64,000 bases of DNA from Gambelia wislizenii. Taxonomy: Eukaryota > Chordata > Lepidosauria > Squamata > Crotaphytidae. A model generated the notes under the pieces. That model was not told the origin of the DNA and did no database searches. It saw only the letters and a list, made by a program, of their open reading frames with translations. Shown one piece after another: positions 45,115 through 55,915 of the stretch. Made by a program: the position numbers and the translations under genes. How positions within the stretch are numbered: the stretch's first letter is position 1; each line of letters opens with the position of its first letter. Location: contig JAUMIR010000002.1 of assembly GCA_030847615.1 (NCBI GenBank), positions 286,482,028-286,546,027 of the forward strand, read 5' to 3'.

Positions 45115-45227
45115 TTTTTAGCCCCCCTCCTTCTGAATACTGCAAATCTCATTCAGATGGCATTAGGACACATTGTATTCTCTGCAAATTCTATGAGGCG
45201 TATTTTTATTGTCTGGACAACCCCTAC
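45115..45227 (-). mobile_element. 'A' family DNA transposon, end fragment
   Basis: GCAAATTCTATGAGGCGTAT, TTTTATTGTCTGGACAACCC repeats the terminal 50 bp of the 8764-9466 element; the rest is missing. Confidence 0.65.
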
Positions 45228-45232
45228 GACTC

Positions 45233-45355
45233 TGGAGAACAGGCTTCAAAGCAAAGACAAACCCCTTCTGAACCAATCTTGCCAAGAAACCCCATGATAG
45301 GTTTGCCTTAGGGTCGCCATAAGTTGGAAATGACTTGAAGGCACACAGCAACAAT
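45233..45355 (+). mobile_element. Sauria-type SINE, 3' part
   Basis: ATCTTGCCAAGAAACCCCAT, GATAGGTTTGCCTTAGGGTC, GCCATAAGTTGGAAATGACT, CACACAGCAACAATT; the tRNA-like head is absent. Confidence 0.78.
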
Positions 45356-45605
45356 TGAGAATTATTAGTGTTTTAGAAAATAATTGGCAGTTTGGGGTGG
45401 GAATGTCTGGCAGTTGAAAAATATCAAAAGTCTGAAGCAGAAAAAAAATGTGAAATAAAACCACTGAAAACAGGCCAGGAAGCAATGGCTTATAAAATAT
45501 TGTTTTAAGTTGTAAGAGAAATGTTCACAACCATTAAAAGCAATTAAGTAAAGGACAAAGGGAAGATGGATAAATATCTTCTTCTGAATGGGGATCTGCA
45601 AACCT

Positions 45606-46258
45606 AGGGGTTGGCTATACGGTGAAAGTACTCCTCACAGAATTCGAGGAGAATGCGATTTATCTAAATGGCATTCCTCATCAATCTGCCGTATTCAAAA
45701 GGAAGGGGGGCACCAAATACTCAAATACTCCATATACTCAGTGGAAAAAGCCTTTGTGTCTTTTCCTGTATTTTTTAAAAAGCTCTGTGGGGAATGCACA
45801 TTCCCACTCGTTGGGACAACTACTTTGCTTTCATTCGCATTCCCAGTCAGAGCGGAAGTGGAAAGCTGATTGGTCAGACGTGCGCAGAGAGTGGAGCTTG
45901 CTAACAAGGCAAGCGCTCAGAACCGCCATGTTGGATTTTTGCCATAACAATCGTGTGCTGAGGCAATGAAACAGCCTTTTTCTTCTTTTTTCTATTTATT
46001 TAGGCAGATATCACACTTTTGCACCTTAGATATGCTTTTTTAAAAAAATACTGTTCAGCGGCAGCAACTGGCAACAATAAAAATGTAAGTCATTCACTCG
46101 CACTTGCCATCTTGATTTGTAGGCATGCCGGTTGGAACAGGAAAAGCAGATAGCTTTGCATCCCTGCGATCTTGCCAAAACTGTTAAGACAAATAAAAGC
46201 TGCTTCGAATTGGTGTTAATACGCATCAATCCACATTTTCCCCTCATATCGACAAGCC
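45606..46258 (+). mobile_element. 'A' family non-autonomous DNA transposon, full length
   Basis: Left end GGGGTTGGCTATACGGTGAA and right end (other strand) GGGCTTGTCGATATGAGGGG. Interior order: TACTCCTCACAGAATTCGAG, TGATTGGTCAGACGTGCGCA, CCGCCATGTTGGATTTTTGC, GTTAAGACAAATAAAAGCTG. No transposase frame. Confidence 0.83.
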
Positions 46259-46316
46259 CATAAATTCAAAACTCTGGACACTTTGGTTTAATTTTTACTA
46301 AGTAGTTAAACCTGTG

Positions 46317-46550
46317 AGAGCCAGCATGGTGTAGTGGTTTGAGTGGTAGACTAGGACACTGGGAGACCAGGGTTCGACTCCCTACTTGGCCATGAAAACC
46401 TACTGTGTGACCATAGGCAAGTCACACTTTCTCAGCCTCAGAGAAAAGCAAAGGCAAACTCCCTCTAAACAAATTCTGCCAAGAAGATCCCAGTTCACCT
46501 TAGGGTTGCCGTAGGTCAGAAATGACTTGAAGGCACACAACAACAACAGA
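46317..46550 (+). mobile_element. Complete Sauria SINE with 12-bp duplication
   Basis: tRNA-derived head with A-box-like TGGTGTAGTGGTTTGAGTGG and B box GGTTCGACTCC, then the body (GTGACCATAGGCAAGTCACA, CCTTAGGGTTGCCGTAGGTC) and AACAACAACA tail. The 12-bp duplication GTTAAACCTGTG flanks it (46305-46316, 46551-46562), so its limits are exact. The 3' end resembles BovB, the presumed source of its reverse transcriptase. Confidence 0.95.
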
Positions 46551-46795
46551 GTTAAACCTGTGTCTGGAAAGTACCATTTCATACTGCTGCTGTACATGGG
46601 GTGGAGGTAATAGAAGAAATTCTCTTTCCTAGGATTTGTGTGTGAGATTTTAAACAAAGCCAAACTAATAACTACCACTTTCTACAAAGGCGAGCATGGA
46701 ACAAAAATTGTTGTCAGCAGGATTAAATTTGTATAAACTTAATGTCAAGTTTAAGAGGCCCTAGCATTATTCCCACATACAAACACATACAGAGT

Positions 46796-46965
46796 AGGGT
46801 TGCCAGACCAAAAACTGGAAATAGCTCTGGTATCTTTAATAGATGTACAAGAAGGAATTTCAGCAAGCGTTGCTTTTCTTGCAACCATCTCAGGTTGAAA
46901 TTGCCTCTTCTGCACAACCATTAAAGTATGGGAGCTTTCTCCAGTTCTCACTTTGGAAACCCTAA
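46796..46965. mobile_element. hAT-like MITE ('GGGTTGCCAGACC' ends)
   Basis: AGGGTTGCCAGACCAAAAAC at the left and (other strand) AGGGTTTCCAAAGTGAGAAC at the right are approximate inverted ends. Confidence 0.5.
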
Positions 46966-47149
46966 ATTGAGAGAGAATTCTTATATTACTGTTTTTACTA
47001 TTGTTATTGTTGCTTTTGTTGGAGGCCACTCCTAATCTGAGGCTTTAGGCAAGGTAGAGACAGATGCCCTCCCACAGGACCCTAGAGTGCTGCCTCCCCC
47101 CTCAATGTGTTCTGCTGCCCTGAATTATTTTTTCTAAATATTGTTAACC
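46966..47149. other. Intergenic, no recognised feature
   Basis: Nothing recognised. Confidence 0.35.
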
Positions 47150-47743
47150 CAGGGGTTATCTAAACAGCAAAAATACTCCTCATGGAATGCAAGGAGAATC
47201 CTACCTGTCTTAATGGCATTCTGCATCATTCTCCCGTATTGTGAGGGGGGGCAAAACGCCAAAAACTATGCAGGAAAAGCCTCCACAGCTTTTCCTGGAG
47301 TTTTTAAAAAGCAGTGGGGGAAATGCGCATTAAAAGTAGTGGGGGAAATGCGCAATTCGATATGAATCACTTTCCCATCTGAGAGGAAGTGCAAAGATGA
47401 TTGGCCGGATGAGCATGGGGGTGCTTGTTAACAGGGCAAGCACCCGGCACTGCCATGTTGGATTTTTGCCTTAGCTATTGAATGCTAAGGTGAGAAAATG
47501 GGGTGTTCTTTTCTTTTCTTTTGGTAAAGGCAAAATATTGCTTCAGAGCACATTGGGAATTGTTCTTTTAAAAAAATAAAAGTGTGACAGCAGCAAATTA
47601 AGGTAGAAAAAGCTGGGGGTGGGGGGTAGGATCACTTGTTGCCACCATCTTGAGTTGCAGGCATGCAAAGCTTATGGTGCCAAAAAACATTAAGACAAGT
47701 CGCAGCTGCTGCAATTTGACATTACTCATGCAGACAAGCCCCC
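47150..47743 (+). mobile_element. 'A' family non-autonomous DNA transposon, full length
   Basis: Left end AGGGGTTATCTAAACAGCAA, right end (other strand) GGGGGCTTGTCTGCATGAGT. Interior GAGGAAGTGCAAAGATGATT, GGCCGGATGAGCATG, CACTGCCATGTTGGATTTTT, ACATTAAGACAAGTCGCAGC. Confidence 0.82.
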
Positions 47744-48896
47744 AGAATGCCACCCATACCCTCTTGGATACTTGGGGGGTATTTTGCTGTGTTTTTGCAT
47801 CTCTCAGGCCACTTTAGGTCTCAGAGGAGAGATAAACTGGAAGTTAGATTACTTACTGGTTTTTAAAAAAATAAATTTGGGCTTAAAACACCCAAGTGCC
47901 CACAAACATAGCCCAAAGGGCCATGGGGAGCATTTTTAGGAAATGCATAACTAAACAAATTCACAAAAAGGAAAAGTTCACATTGGGAGCCTCGGAAGAG
48001 CCCGTGTATCCTGTGGGCTACACTTTCTCCATCCCTGCTCTAAGCTAGAGTTCAATTACCTTGTGTGTAAATCCAGTACTGGCTGTCAGCTTTGTTCCTG
48101 GCCAAGATGGATCAACCTGGAAATTTATTAGACAGTGTTCAGCTATAGGACTTTATCACACCAGCCTGTTCTCTCGCAGCAATCACAACTGAAACGGGAG
48201 CACACCAGTTTGGAAACAATCACTATTACACTTTTCTACAACTGTGCAATTGTGCTCCTTTGGCAATCCATGATCCTGTGCCCACTCTTCCACACTGCCT
48301 CACTAGTCCTGCCTTCCTACCCCTGTATGCCCTACCCAGCATGTGCATGCCTTTTAATTTGTTTTATTTTGCCACGATTGCACAATTATGGCAAAACAAT
48401 AAAACTAAAAATTAAAATAAATAAATAGAAAATAAAAGGAAAAGGGAGTAAACCTAACCTCAGCCTGCTTGGAAATAGTGAAGGGGAGAGGAGGAGAACC
48501 AGGCCCGTTCACAACACATGACTGCTGGAATATCGGAACTGCAGTGGAAGGGACCTATCGCCCCAGGGCCAGCAATGGAAAAGCAGCAATATTGGAAGCC
48601 ATTGACAGGTTTTCCCTGGCAATGAAAACGTGTGCATCATGAACCACTGAAATGCAAAGCAGCAACACTGTGTGATACATACCACCCAAAGATGCTATTA
48701 TCTGGCTCTAATTGCGATTTACCAGCCTCAAAGTCCTTACTCTCATTCAAGCAACCAGTATCAGCATTTCCACCCTGGCACAATGAAAATACATTGCGGA
48801 TCTCCAAGATGACTGTGTAACTCTAATTTAGGAGTTACACTCCAAGGTAGGTTTGTTACCCTAAGAGGTGGAGGGTGCTTTAGAGTCCCACCCATA
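47744..48896. other. Intergenic, no recognised feature
   Basis: About 1.1 kb without gene or clear repeat. Confidence 0.4.
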
Positions 48897-49507
48897 GGGT
48901 TGCCATACATCCCAGAAATCCAGGAAAAACCTGGATTAAATAGACTTAAAATTGTCCCGTCCGGCTGGGCTGTTCGAAGCAGCAGATCTCAGATTCCTCC
49001 AGATCTGGAGGGAAGAGAGTCTCTCTTCCCTCCAGAGCTGGAGGAATCTGAGATCTGCTGCTTTGAGCAGCCCAACCTGATGGGCTGGCATAGCGAGGGA
49101 GGAGAGAGGAATGGCAGGGGTGGTCCTCCCTGGGCAGCCTTTTTTTAGGAGGCACTCCCTCCTGCCTCACTCCTCTACCTTCCTGCTTCCTTCTCCTGCC
49201 ACCCCTGCCCACTCGCTTGCTCCCCATGGAGTTCCAGTGAGTCTTTGGGAACCCTCCTCCTCCTCGCTGGTGCTCTGGGTGATCTGCCCAAGGGGTGGGG
49301 GAAGAGAAGAGGGCTCCCTCCTTCCCCCCACAGGTGCTCCAGGTGCCATGCTCATGGGGATGGGAGGGGAGGAGAAAAGAGGTCTCCCTCCTCCTCCTAC
49401 CCATGAGTGCTCTGGGTGCCCTCCTCACAGTGAGGGGAAGAGAAGAGGGCTCCCCCCCCCGTGGGTCCTCTGTCCCAGTTTTGTGGCAGAGAATTATGGC
49501 AACTTTA
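48897..49507. mobile_element. Non-autonomous DNA element containing a 109-bp palindrome
   Basis: GGGTTGCCATACATCCC at the left; (other strand) GGGTAAAGTTGCCATAATTC at the right. Flanks ACCCAT on both sides suggest a duplication. The interior is GC- and pyrimidine-rich and starts with a palindrome: arms 48966-49019 and 49021-49074 around a single base, with CTCAGATTCCTCCAG mirrored by CTGGAGGAATCTGAG. Open frames here on both strands are composition artefacts. Confidence 0.7.
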
Positions 49508-49778
49508 CCCACCCATGATGCCAAAATCTTTATTATTCTTTGGGGGAATTATTAGTTCAAACGGAAGAATGTGAGAGGAGGGTAACTTTGGGAATCTTTT
49601 CACCTATGTATACCAGTACTAACTGTAGAGAGCACTCCAGTTAAAGTGAAATAAAGTATTTTTATTAGAAATAACACAAGAGATACGCTACCATACAAAA
49701 CATATACTCTTAAGAAGAATACAAGGCTGTTGGAAAGAAAGGCAGGGAAGTTGTATAGAAAGAGGGGTCCGGGAAGAT
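49508..49778. other. Intergenic, no recognised feature
   Basis: Nothing recognised. Confidence 0.35.
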
Positions 49779-49860
49779 AATAATAATAATAATAATAATA
49801 ATAATATTTAGTTATTTATTACCTGCCTCTCCTCTCAGGATCAGGGCAGGGTACAATATC
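49779..49860 (-). repeat. (AAT)n microsatellite next to a SINE 3' end
   Basis: ATAATAATAATAATAATAAT (49779-49806), then TTAGTTATTTATTACCTGCC and GGATCAGGGCAGGGTACAA, the reverse of a SINE 3' end. Confidence 0.7.
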
Positions 49861-50501
49861 ACAAATATACAATACAGTGCAACACAATTCAATTGAATAT
49901 AGTTCAATAGATACAATTCAAAGCAAATTGGATTCAAAGCAGTTCACTACATACAATATAGGGTTATATTTACCAGTCTTGAGGAGAAGAGTTCCGTGCA
50001 GTGAAGATTCTCAGACTGGCATCTGAGAGTGGCACAGAAAATCTGGCAGAGTGTCAGTGTATGTCTGTGGCACACTTACCTGGGGTCTAGGCTGGGATAT
50101 TTATACCGTATTTCATATCCTGAAGGGGTACTCTGGTTATGACAAAGCCTAGGTGGCTTTCCCATGGGATAGACAAAAGAAACTGAAACTCAACTGATTG
50201 CCATAATTTCTGGGACATAGAAATTGATTGGTTTGTGACAACCTTGCAAGTTTGGACAGGAGGAGGTATAGGAAAGATTTCCATAGGAATAGATTAAGAA
50301 AAGGTCACATAATTGCTTGATTGAATCATTGCTGAAATGCCCAGGGCTGAAAGAAAGGATTAGCATATACTTTCTTAACTAAAGGGCTTTCTGCATAATC
50401 CTAACTTGGGCTTTCTTGCCATTATATTTCTAGACACATCCCAGGTCATTGTGACCTCCAACTGACCTGTGATTTGCCTCAGCCAACCTGACCTTGAAAC
50501 G
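49861..50501. other. Intergenic, no recognised feature
   Basis: Repeated ATACAATAC-type words but no defined repeat. Confidence 0.35.
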
Positions 50502-50669
50502 TGTCCCTTGGAGGTCTTTAAACAGAAGTTGGATGGCCATCTGTCAGGGATGATTTGATTGTGTATTCCTGCATGATTTGATTTGATTGTGTATTCCTGC
50601 ATGGCAGGGGGTTGGACTGGATGGCCCTCGTGGTCTCTTCCAACTCTACAATGCTATGATTCTATGATT
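50502..50669 (+). mobile_element. CR1 3' tail with internal duplication
   Basis: CTTGGAGGTCTTTAAACAGA through CTTCCAACTCTACAATGCTA. The segment TGATTTGATTGTGTATTCCTGCA occurs twice in a row (about 50549-50600), a local duplication. Confidence 0.88.
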
Positions 50670-51530
50670 TCCAGTTATGAGATGCCATGTGAAGGGGGTA
50701 GTAGGGCATACTAACAGGTTCTTACGGAACTGTACAAGAACTACTTTGGCTGCCTCCATCCTGATGTAGAATACATTAAGCATACTGAAGCCAGACACAT
50801 TTGAGGTATAAGATTACTGTGTAGATCCAAAGTTAATCAAGGGATTACTTTTCCTTAGTCACAGCACAGATAACAGAACGAGTGTAAACTGGATGCTATT
50901 TCATCCAAGGCTTTCTGGTGTCATTCCATGCATGAAAGAAAATGACAAGTAAATCACTGTTAAACATAGCCGTACAATTTCCTGTTTAAATGCAGGCTAC
51001 CAGCCATATAATATGGAGACCATCTGGGTCATGCCCATGCCTTCCAAAACAAGATAAAGCACTTGGTAAACTGGAATGTATAGTTTCAGGCAGCCTTCCT
51101 CAACTCAGTGCTCCTTACCTAGAGGACCTGAACTACAAATCTACATCTATGGCGGCTTTGGATGCTGGAACTTTTAGTCCAATACCTTTGGCAGATCCCA
51201 GGATGGGCAAGAGCAGTTACATTTTAGTTCCAATTAAGGAATCAAGTAAAAAAACCCATTACAAATTGTGGTATTTCCAACAGTAGAGACTCAGAATGCT
51301 GAAAACACCTACTAGGGAATTATTTATATTTATTACCCACTCAGAGGCTTGAAGCAGATAATCAGCAAAACTGAGTAAGATTTCATCTAATTAAGTGAAA
51401 TCTTTCTCTCCCCCCCCCCCCGCCACTATCCTCTAGTGGTAAAGACCACCCAATATATGATACCACTAATATCTGAATGTGGGAAGAGTCAGAAGCTTTT
51501 TTTTTTTTAAGTATGGTTAGTGGAGACTGA
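50670..51530. other. Intergenic, no recognised feature
   Basis: Poly-C (51411-51421) and poly-T (51499-51508) runs only. Confidence 0.4.
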
Positions 51531-52520
51531 GAGGTAGACCAGATGGTGAAAAAACCCTCTTAGAATCAGTGAGGAATCCCAATTGGTTAAGATGGAATCC
51601 TGCAGTGTTCTGTCCTTTTGATAGGGAGGGGGAGCAAAAGTCAGGGAAAGTCCACGGCAGAAGCCTCCAGGGGCTCAGTTACACGGCAGTTTTTATCCCG
51701 GGGAGAAGCGAGATATCTTCATCCCGAGTTCGTCCCTTATTGTTTACACGATTTGTCACTGTAGCATAAGTCTCGGGGGGGGGGTTGATTTCTTGTTCTG
51801 AGTACCTCCATCCTGGGATAGGGGCAAACAGCAGAGCAGTATTTTGATTGGTCAGACTTTAGAGGGGACGGGCGTGCAAGGGGAACCTGGCAGTTCTGGA
51901 TCTGCCATTTTTGGAATGGTCAGTCTGGGAGAACCACCCCCATCCCTGCTGGCCACAGCTACCCTCACCTCTAAAGAGAACCCCCATCCCTGCCCCACAG
52001 GGCTACTGCCTCCCGCCCTTGCAGCCATGCGGTTCGATGGGGCTTCCCCTTCGCCTATGCATAGGGTGGCACCCCACATCCCTACTAACACCATGGGCAC
52101 ACCTCTTTCCCCTCACACAGGGACATCTAGAGTTTTACATCCCTAGGATTTCAAGGAGAGAATCCAGCCTGCCTTCATGCTCTCCCACTGAAAGCAATCA
52201 GGACAGAAAAATGTTTAGTTCAGCTGAAACAGGTACTACCAGGCGCATGGTGCATATTTTTTTACTTCATTGACAACATTAAGGCTGTTAATTTACAAAT
52301 ATTTCATGTAATATATTCTCTTGGAGTAGCTCCCCATCTACTTTGCACAATTAATTTTCCATTAACAGAAACAGGGTACATTCAAAGATATAGCTGTTAC
52401 ATTCACAAAGTGCTTACTGTCAATTTGAATTCTTACTCTTGAGGAGACCGCATTAGTATACACAACAGAATTAAGCCACAGTCCTGAATTCGTACTCTTG
52501 AGGAGACCTTAATTTTCCAT

Positions 52521-52598
52521 GTATTTTAATTTTTGTAAGCCGCCCTGATTGTTTTAACAGAGGGGCGGGGTATAAATAAATTTTATTATATTATTATT
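52521..52598 (+). mobile_element. SINE 3' end inserted in tandem unit 2
   Basis: TTGTAAGCCGCCCTGATTG, GAGGGGCGGGGTATAAATAA, TTTTATTATATTATTAT; about 77 bp, matching the length excess of unit 2. Confidence 0.75.
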
Positions 52599-52856
52599 AA
52601 CAGAAACAGGATGCATTCAAAGATATAGCTGCTACATTCACAAAGTGCTTACTGTCAATTCAAATTCTTACTCTTGAGGAGATCGCATTAGTACACACAA
52701 CAGAATTAAGCCACAGCCCTGAATTCTTACTCTCGAGGAGACCTTAATTTTCCATTAACAGAAACCGGGTACAATCAAAAATATAGCTGTTACATTCACA
52801 AAGTGCTTACTTTGTGAATTCTTACTCTGGGGGGAGGAACCACATTAGTATAGATG

Positions 52857-53650
52857 CAGTTGTCCCTTCACATTCGCGGGGGTTAGGTTCCAGGGACCCC
52901 CGCGAATGTCAAAAAACCGCGAATATTGATTGCCTGCCTTCCCCCGCCCAAGCAACCATGGGGCCTCCGGAGGCCCCATAGTCGCTTTCCCCGGACGCCC
53001 CACTCCCTCCCAAGGCCTTCACGGGGCCTCCGGAGACCCTCCCAAGGCCCCGTGGAGGCCTCCGCGGCCCTCCCCCTCCCTCCCCAGGCCTCCCCCCTCG
53101 CTCCCTGGGGCCTTCACGGAGCCTTCCAAGGCTCCATGAAGGCCTCCGCGGCCCTCCCCAGGCCTTCCCCCTTGCTCCATGGGGCCTTCACGAAGCCTTC
53201 CAAGGTTCCATGAAGGCCCCCGCAGCCCACCCTCCTCCCTCCCCAGGCCTTCACGAAGCCTTCCAAGGCTCCGTGAAGGCCTCCTCGGGTCTACCCCCTT
53301 GCTCCCTGGGGCCTTCATGGAGCCTTCCAAGGCTCCGTGAAGGCCTCCCAGGGCCTCCCCCCTCGTTCCCGGGGGCCTCCCCCTCCCTCCCCAGGCCTTC
53401 ACGGAGCCTTCCAAGGCTCCGTGAAGGCCTCCGCGGCCCTCCCCCTCCCTCTCAGGGCCTTCACGGGGCCTCCGGGGGGTCTCCGAAGGCCCCGTGGAGG
53501 CCTCCCCAGCCCTCCGCGCTCCCTTCAGGGTTTTCACGGGGCGTCCGGAGGCCCCGTGTCGCAGTTTCTTGGGGGGGCAGGGGGGCCCTCCCAAAACCGC
53601 CAATAATCAAAACCGCGAATGTCGAGTTCGCGAATGTGGAGGGGAAACTG
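52857..53650 (+). mobile_element. Tigger-like element with internal hairpin minisatellite
   Basis: Left end CAGTTGTCCCTTCACATTCG; right end (other strand) CAGTTTCCCCTCCACATTCG followed by TA (53651-53652); the left flank is TG, one change from TA. Sub-terminal GGTTCCAGGGACCCCCGCGA and AAACCGCGAAT blocks are the Tigger style. The interior 53010-53560 is the tandem array. Confidence 0.85.
53010..53560. repeat. GC-rich minisatellite of perfect hairpins
   Basis: GGCCTTCACGGAGCC, six-base loop TTCCAA, then GGCTCCGTGAAGGCC (a perfect 15-bp stem), spaced by CTCCGCGGCCCTCCCC-type linkers. Six or more variants recur at spacings of roughly 60-80 bp (around 53018, 53110, 53185, 53248, 53310, 53395 and 53458). 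The lack of stops gives long open frames on both strands. Confidence 0.88.
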
Positions 53651-53680
53651 TAATAGAATTAAGCCACAGTCCCAAATTCT

Positions 53681-53880
53681 GTCCCACCCCACTCTTCCCC
53701 TCCACTTCTTTTCCTTCCAATAGAAAGCAATGCTTTAAGTGCTTTCTGTCCCACCCTACTCTTCCCCCACTTCTTTTCCTTCCAGTAGAAAGCAATGCTT
53801 TAAGTTCTGTCTGTCCCACCCTATTCTTCCCTCCCACTTCTTTTACTTCCAGTAGAAAGCAATGCTTTAAGTTCTGTCTT
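53681..53880. repeat. Three tandem units of about 66 bp
   Basis: GTCCCACCC, CACTTCTTTTCCTTCCA, TAGAAAGCAATGCTTTAAGT repeats from 53681, 53748 and 53813. Confidence 0.9.
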
Positions 53881-54755
53881 TCCCCCCAATTTCCTCCTGG
53901 AGGAGGAGGAGGAGGGAGGGAGGGAGGGGCCGGTGGCTCTCAGCTGGCTGCAGCTTCTGCCAGCCAGGCATCAAGAATTGCAAGGCTTTCCTTTCAAGCC
54001 CACCCCTTCCAAAGTCCAACCAATCAATATTCAGCCCATGTTCTGGTATGGTTCCTGATTGTTCAGACAACCAATAGCTTGGTTTGTCTTGGACTTTCCT
54101 AAAAAGTTCCTGAAAAATAGAGGGGTCATGGGTTAAATGGGCTTTTTGCTACCCCTCCTTCTGAATAGTTTGTGAGGTGTGTGAACTACCAGGGAATCGT
54201 CTTCTCAGGCTTTTTTTGTTGTGTTAACGAGCCCCAGGACTTTTTCTAAGTTTTTTAAACAAAACAGAAATGTGCACCCAACAGAAATGTGTTCGATCAC
54301 CTGTTAGGACAACTGAGTTGCATTGCATCACATTGCTGAAGAGGACAGCTGATTGGTCAGATGTGTGCAAGGGGTGGAGCTTGGTAAGATGGCAGATCGT
54401 GGGACCGCCATGTTGGATTGTTGCCATAGCAATCGTGCGCTGAGGCAATGAAACAAGCTTTCTTTCCTTTTTTAAAAAATTATTTAAGCAGAAGATCACT
54501 CTTCCGCATCTTGGAGTTAGGGTTTTTTTTTTATATATATTGTTTGGTGGGGGCAAGTTGGGGAATATAAAACTGCAAGTAATTCACTCGCGACTGCCAT
54601 CTTGATTCGCTGGTGTGCCTCCGTGTGAACAGGAAACAGAAAGAGCTTCGCACACCAGTGATCTTGCCAAAAAATAATTGAGACAGATGACAGCTGCTCC
54701 AAAATGGTGTTTCTGTGCCCCGGTTCACATTTTATCCCCTCATCTAGACGGGCCC

Positions 54756-55481
54756 TGAAAGGGTCATGCTTCCTGCTCTTGTTTCCTTCACTACAAATAT
54801 AGCTGTGTTTTTAACATTAAAGTTCTACACAACATAACCAAAATTCTGAACAAACAAAATTGGGATAGTGTAAAGTTTATAAATGATAAAATCTGAAGAT
54901 GGCTAAAATTTTGTTTCCTTTTTTTAATCCTTCACCATTGCTGTCAACACTGTGACAATGTGGTGAATATGAAGCTACAGCTCTTGCTTCTGATATTTCA
55001 ATTGGCTTCAAACTCTATGGATTTTTTTCATTAAGAAAAGAGAAAAAGCTGAAGACTCTGAAGAAGATGCTATTCTGCACTCTTCGCTGCATGCACTTAT
55101 GTGGAATCATAGGAAATATGCAACTTTGTCTAGAAAGAAGGCACTATGGTACTAAACAAGATGTAATAAACAGAAAATGACTCATAATTACTAGCTGAAC
55201 TGAGACCCTGAAAAAGCCAGCCTTACGTACCCAGTCACAAAGGATCTTGTAGTCATCTCATGCTTTTGTACACTGATGTTTTTTTGGAAGGGAGGCTATT
55301 CTGCTCTTCTTTTGCCAGTTTTTTGTTTGCTTTGTTTTGTTACTTACCTCAACAGCCGATTCCTAGTTATGAACTTGCTCACTTCTACAAGCCCTGTGTA
55401 TGATAGATGGCACACTTGGAAACTTCTGGTGCTTCATGGAAGAACCTCTCCTCCCCTCAGCACACTACTGCCTCTTGGTTG
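54756..55481. other. Intergenic, no recognised feature
   Basis: Nothing recognised. Confidence 0.4.
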
Positions 55482-55560
55482 TTTATTAATTTATTCATTT
55501 TATATCCTACTTTTCTCCCGGCATGGGACTCAAGTGGGCTTACAACATACTTAAAACAAG
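55482..55560 (-). mobile_element. SINE 3' end fragment
   Basis: TTATTAATTTATTCATTTTA, TATCCTACTTTTCTCCCGGC, GACTCAAGTGGGCTTACAAC; reverse of a common reptile SINE 3' end. Confidence 0.6.
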
Positions 55561-55915
55561 ATAAGTGATGCTACACACATTATTACTTCCCATGCGACTT
55601 CTTTCTTGAGCACAGTTAAAGCTTCTCTTACAAAATGCTTGTCTCAGAAATCCCCTTCAGAAAAGACGATCCATTTTTGGCTGAAAGCAAAGCTGCTTTT
55701 TCTCTGCTGGGAACATGCCCATGAAAGCTCAGATACAAACTGTATCCCAAGCCAGTCTAGAAAGGAAAGCTTTTTTTATATTTTCCAGTATCTGCCCCTA
55801 AACCTAGCTTTTATTGCCAGGAGGCTAAACTAAGAAAGGAAGAAGTGACAGCAGTGAAGCCCAACAGAGTAATAAGCTAGAGAGGGACAGAGCAGAAAGA
55901 ACCAGAGCTTGAGTA
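55561..55915. other. Intergenic, no recognised feature
   Basis: Nothing recognised. Confidence 0.35.

Larger units (their letters stand above)
52351..53676. repeat. Three tandem units of 158 bp, two of them interrupted
   Basis: Unit: TTAATTTTCCATTAACAGAA, GATATAGCTGTTACATTCAC, AAAGTGCTTACTGTCAATTT, CTTACTCTTGAGGAGACCGC, CAACAGAATTAAGCCACAGT. Unit 1 is 52351-52508 (158 bp). Unit 2 begins at 52509 and is lengthened by the SINE end at 52521-52598. Unit 3 begins at 52744 and is split by the Tigger (52857-53650). Confidence 0.85.
51671..54234 (+). mobile_element. Non-autonomous DNA transposon inserted in the A element, 3-bp duplication
   Basis: Ends GGGCTCAGTTACACGGCAGT and (other strand) GGGCTCGTTAACACAACAAA, flanked by CAG (51668-51670, 54235-54237). 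The right end shares blocks with 58060-59663 (GCAAGGCTTTCCTTTCAAGC, GGTTAAATGGGCTTTTTGCTA on this copy). It holds a 158-bp tandem array, a SINE end, a Tigger and a 66-bp array. No transposase. Confidence 0.85.
51531..54755 (+). mobile_element. 'A' family DNA transposon, split by a 2.56-kb insertion
   Basis: The left part (51531-51667) follows the 47.2-kb copy (GATGGTGAAAAAACCCTC, GGTTAAGATGGAATCCTGCA). The right part (54238-54755) carries GACAGCTGATTGGTCAGATG, GGACCGCCATGTTGGATTGT, AATTGAGACAGATGACAGCT and the end (other strand) GGGCCCGTCTAGATGAGGGG. TGA flanks the whole (51528-51530, 54756-54758). Confidence 0.8.

Noticed and set aside
46317..46400. tRNA gene on the basis of A and B boxes
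   Set aside because: It is the head of a SINE with a 12-bp target duplication; no full tRNA fold.
48946..49524. 192-codon minus-strand frame
   Set aside because: Low-complexity GC-rich interior of a DNA element; no recognised domain, open on both strands.
53019..53603. 194-codon minus-strand frame and several plus-strand frames
   Set aside because: Translation of a GC-rich hairpin minisatellite inside a Tigger; open on both strands because stop codons are rare in it.
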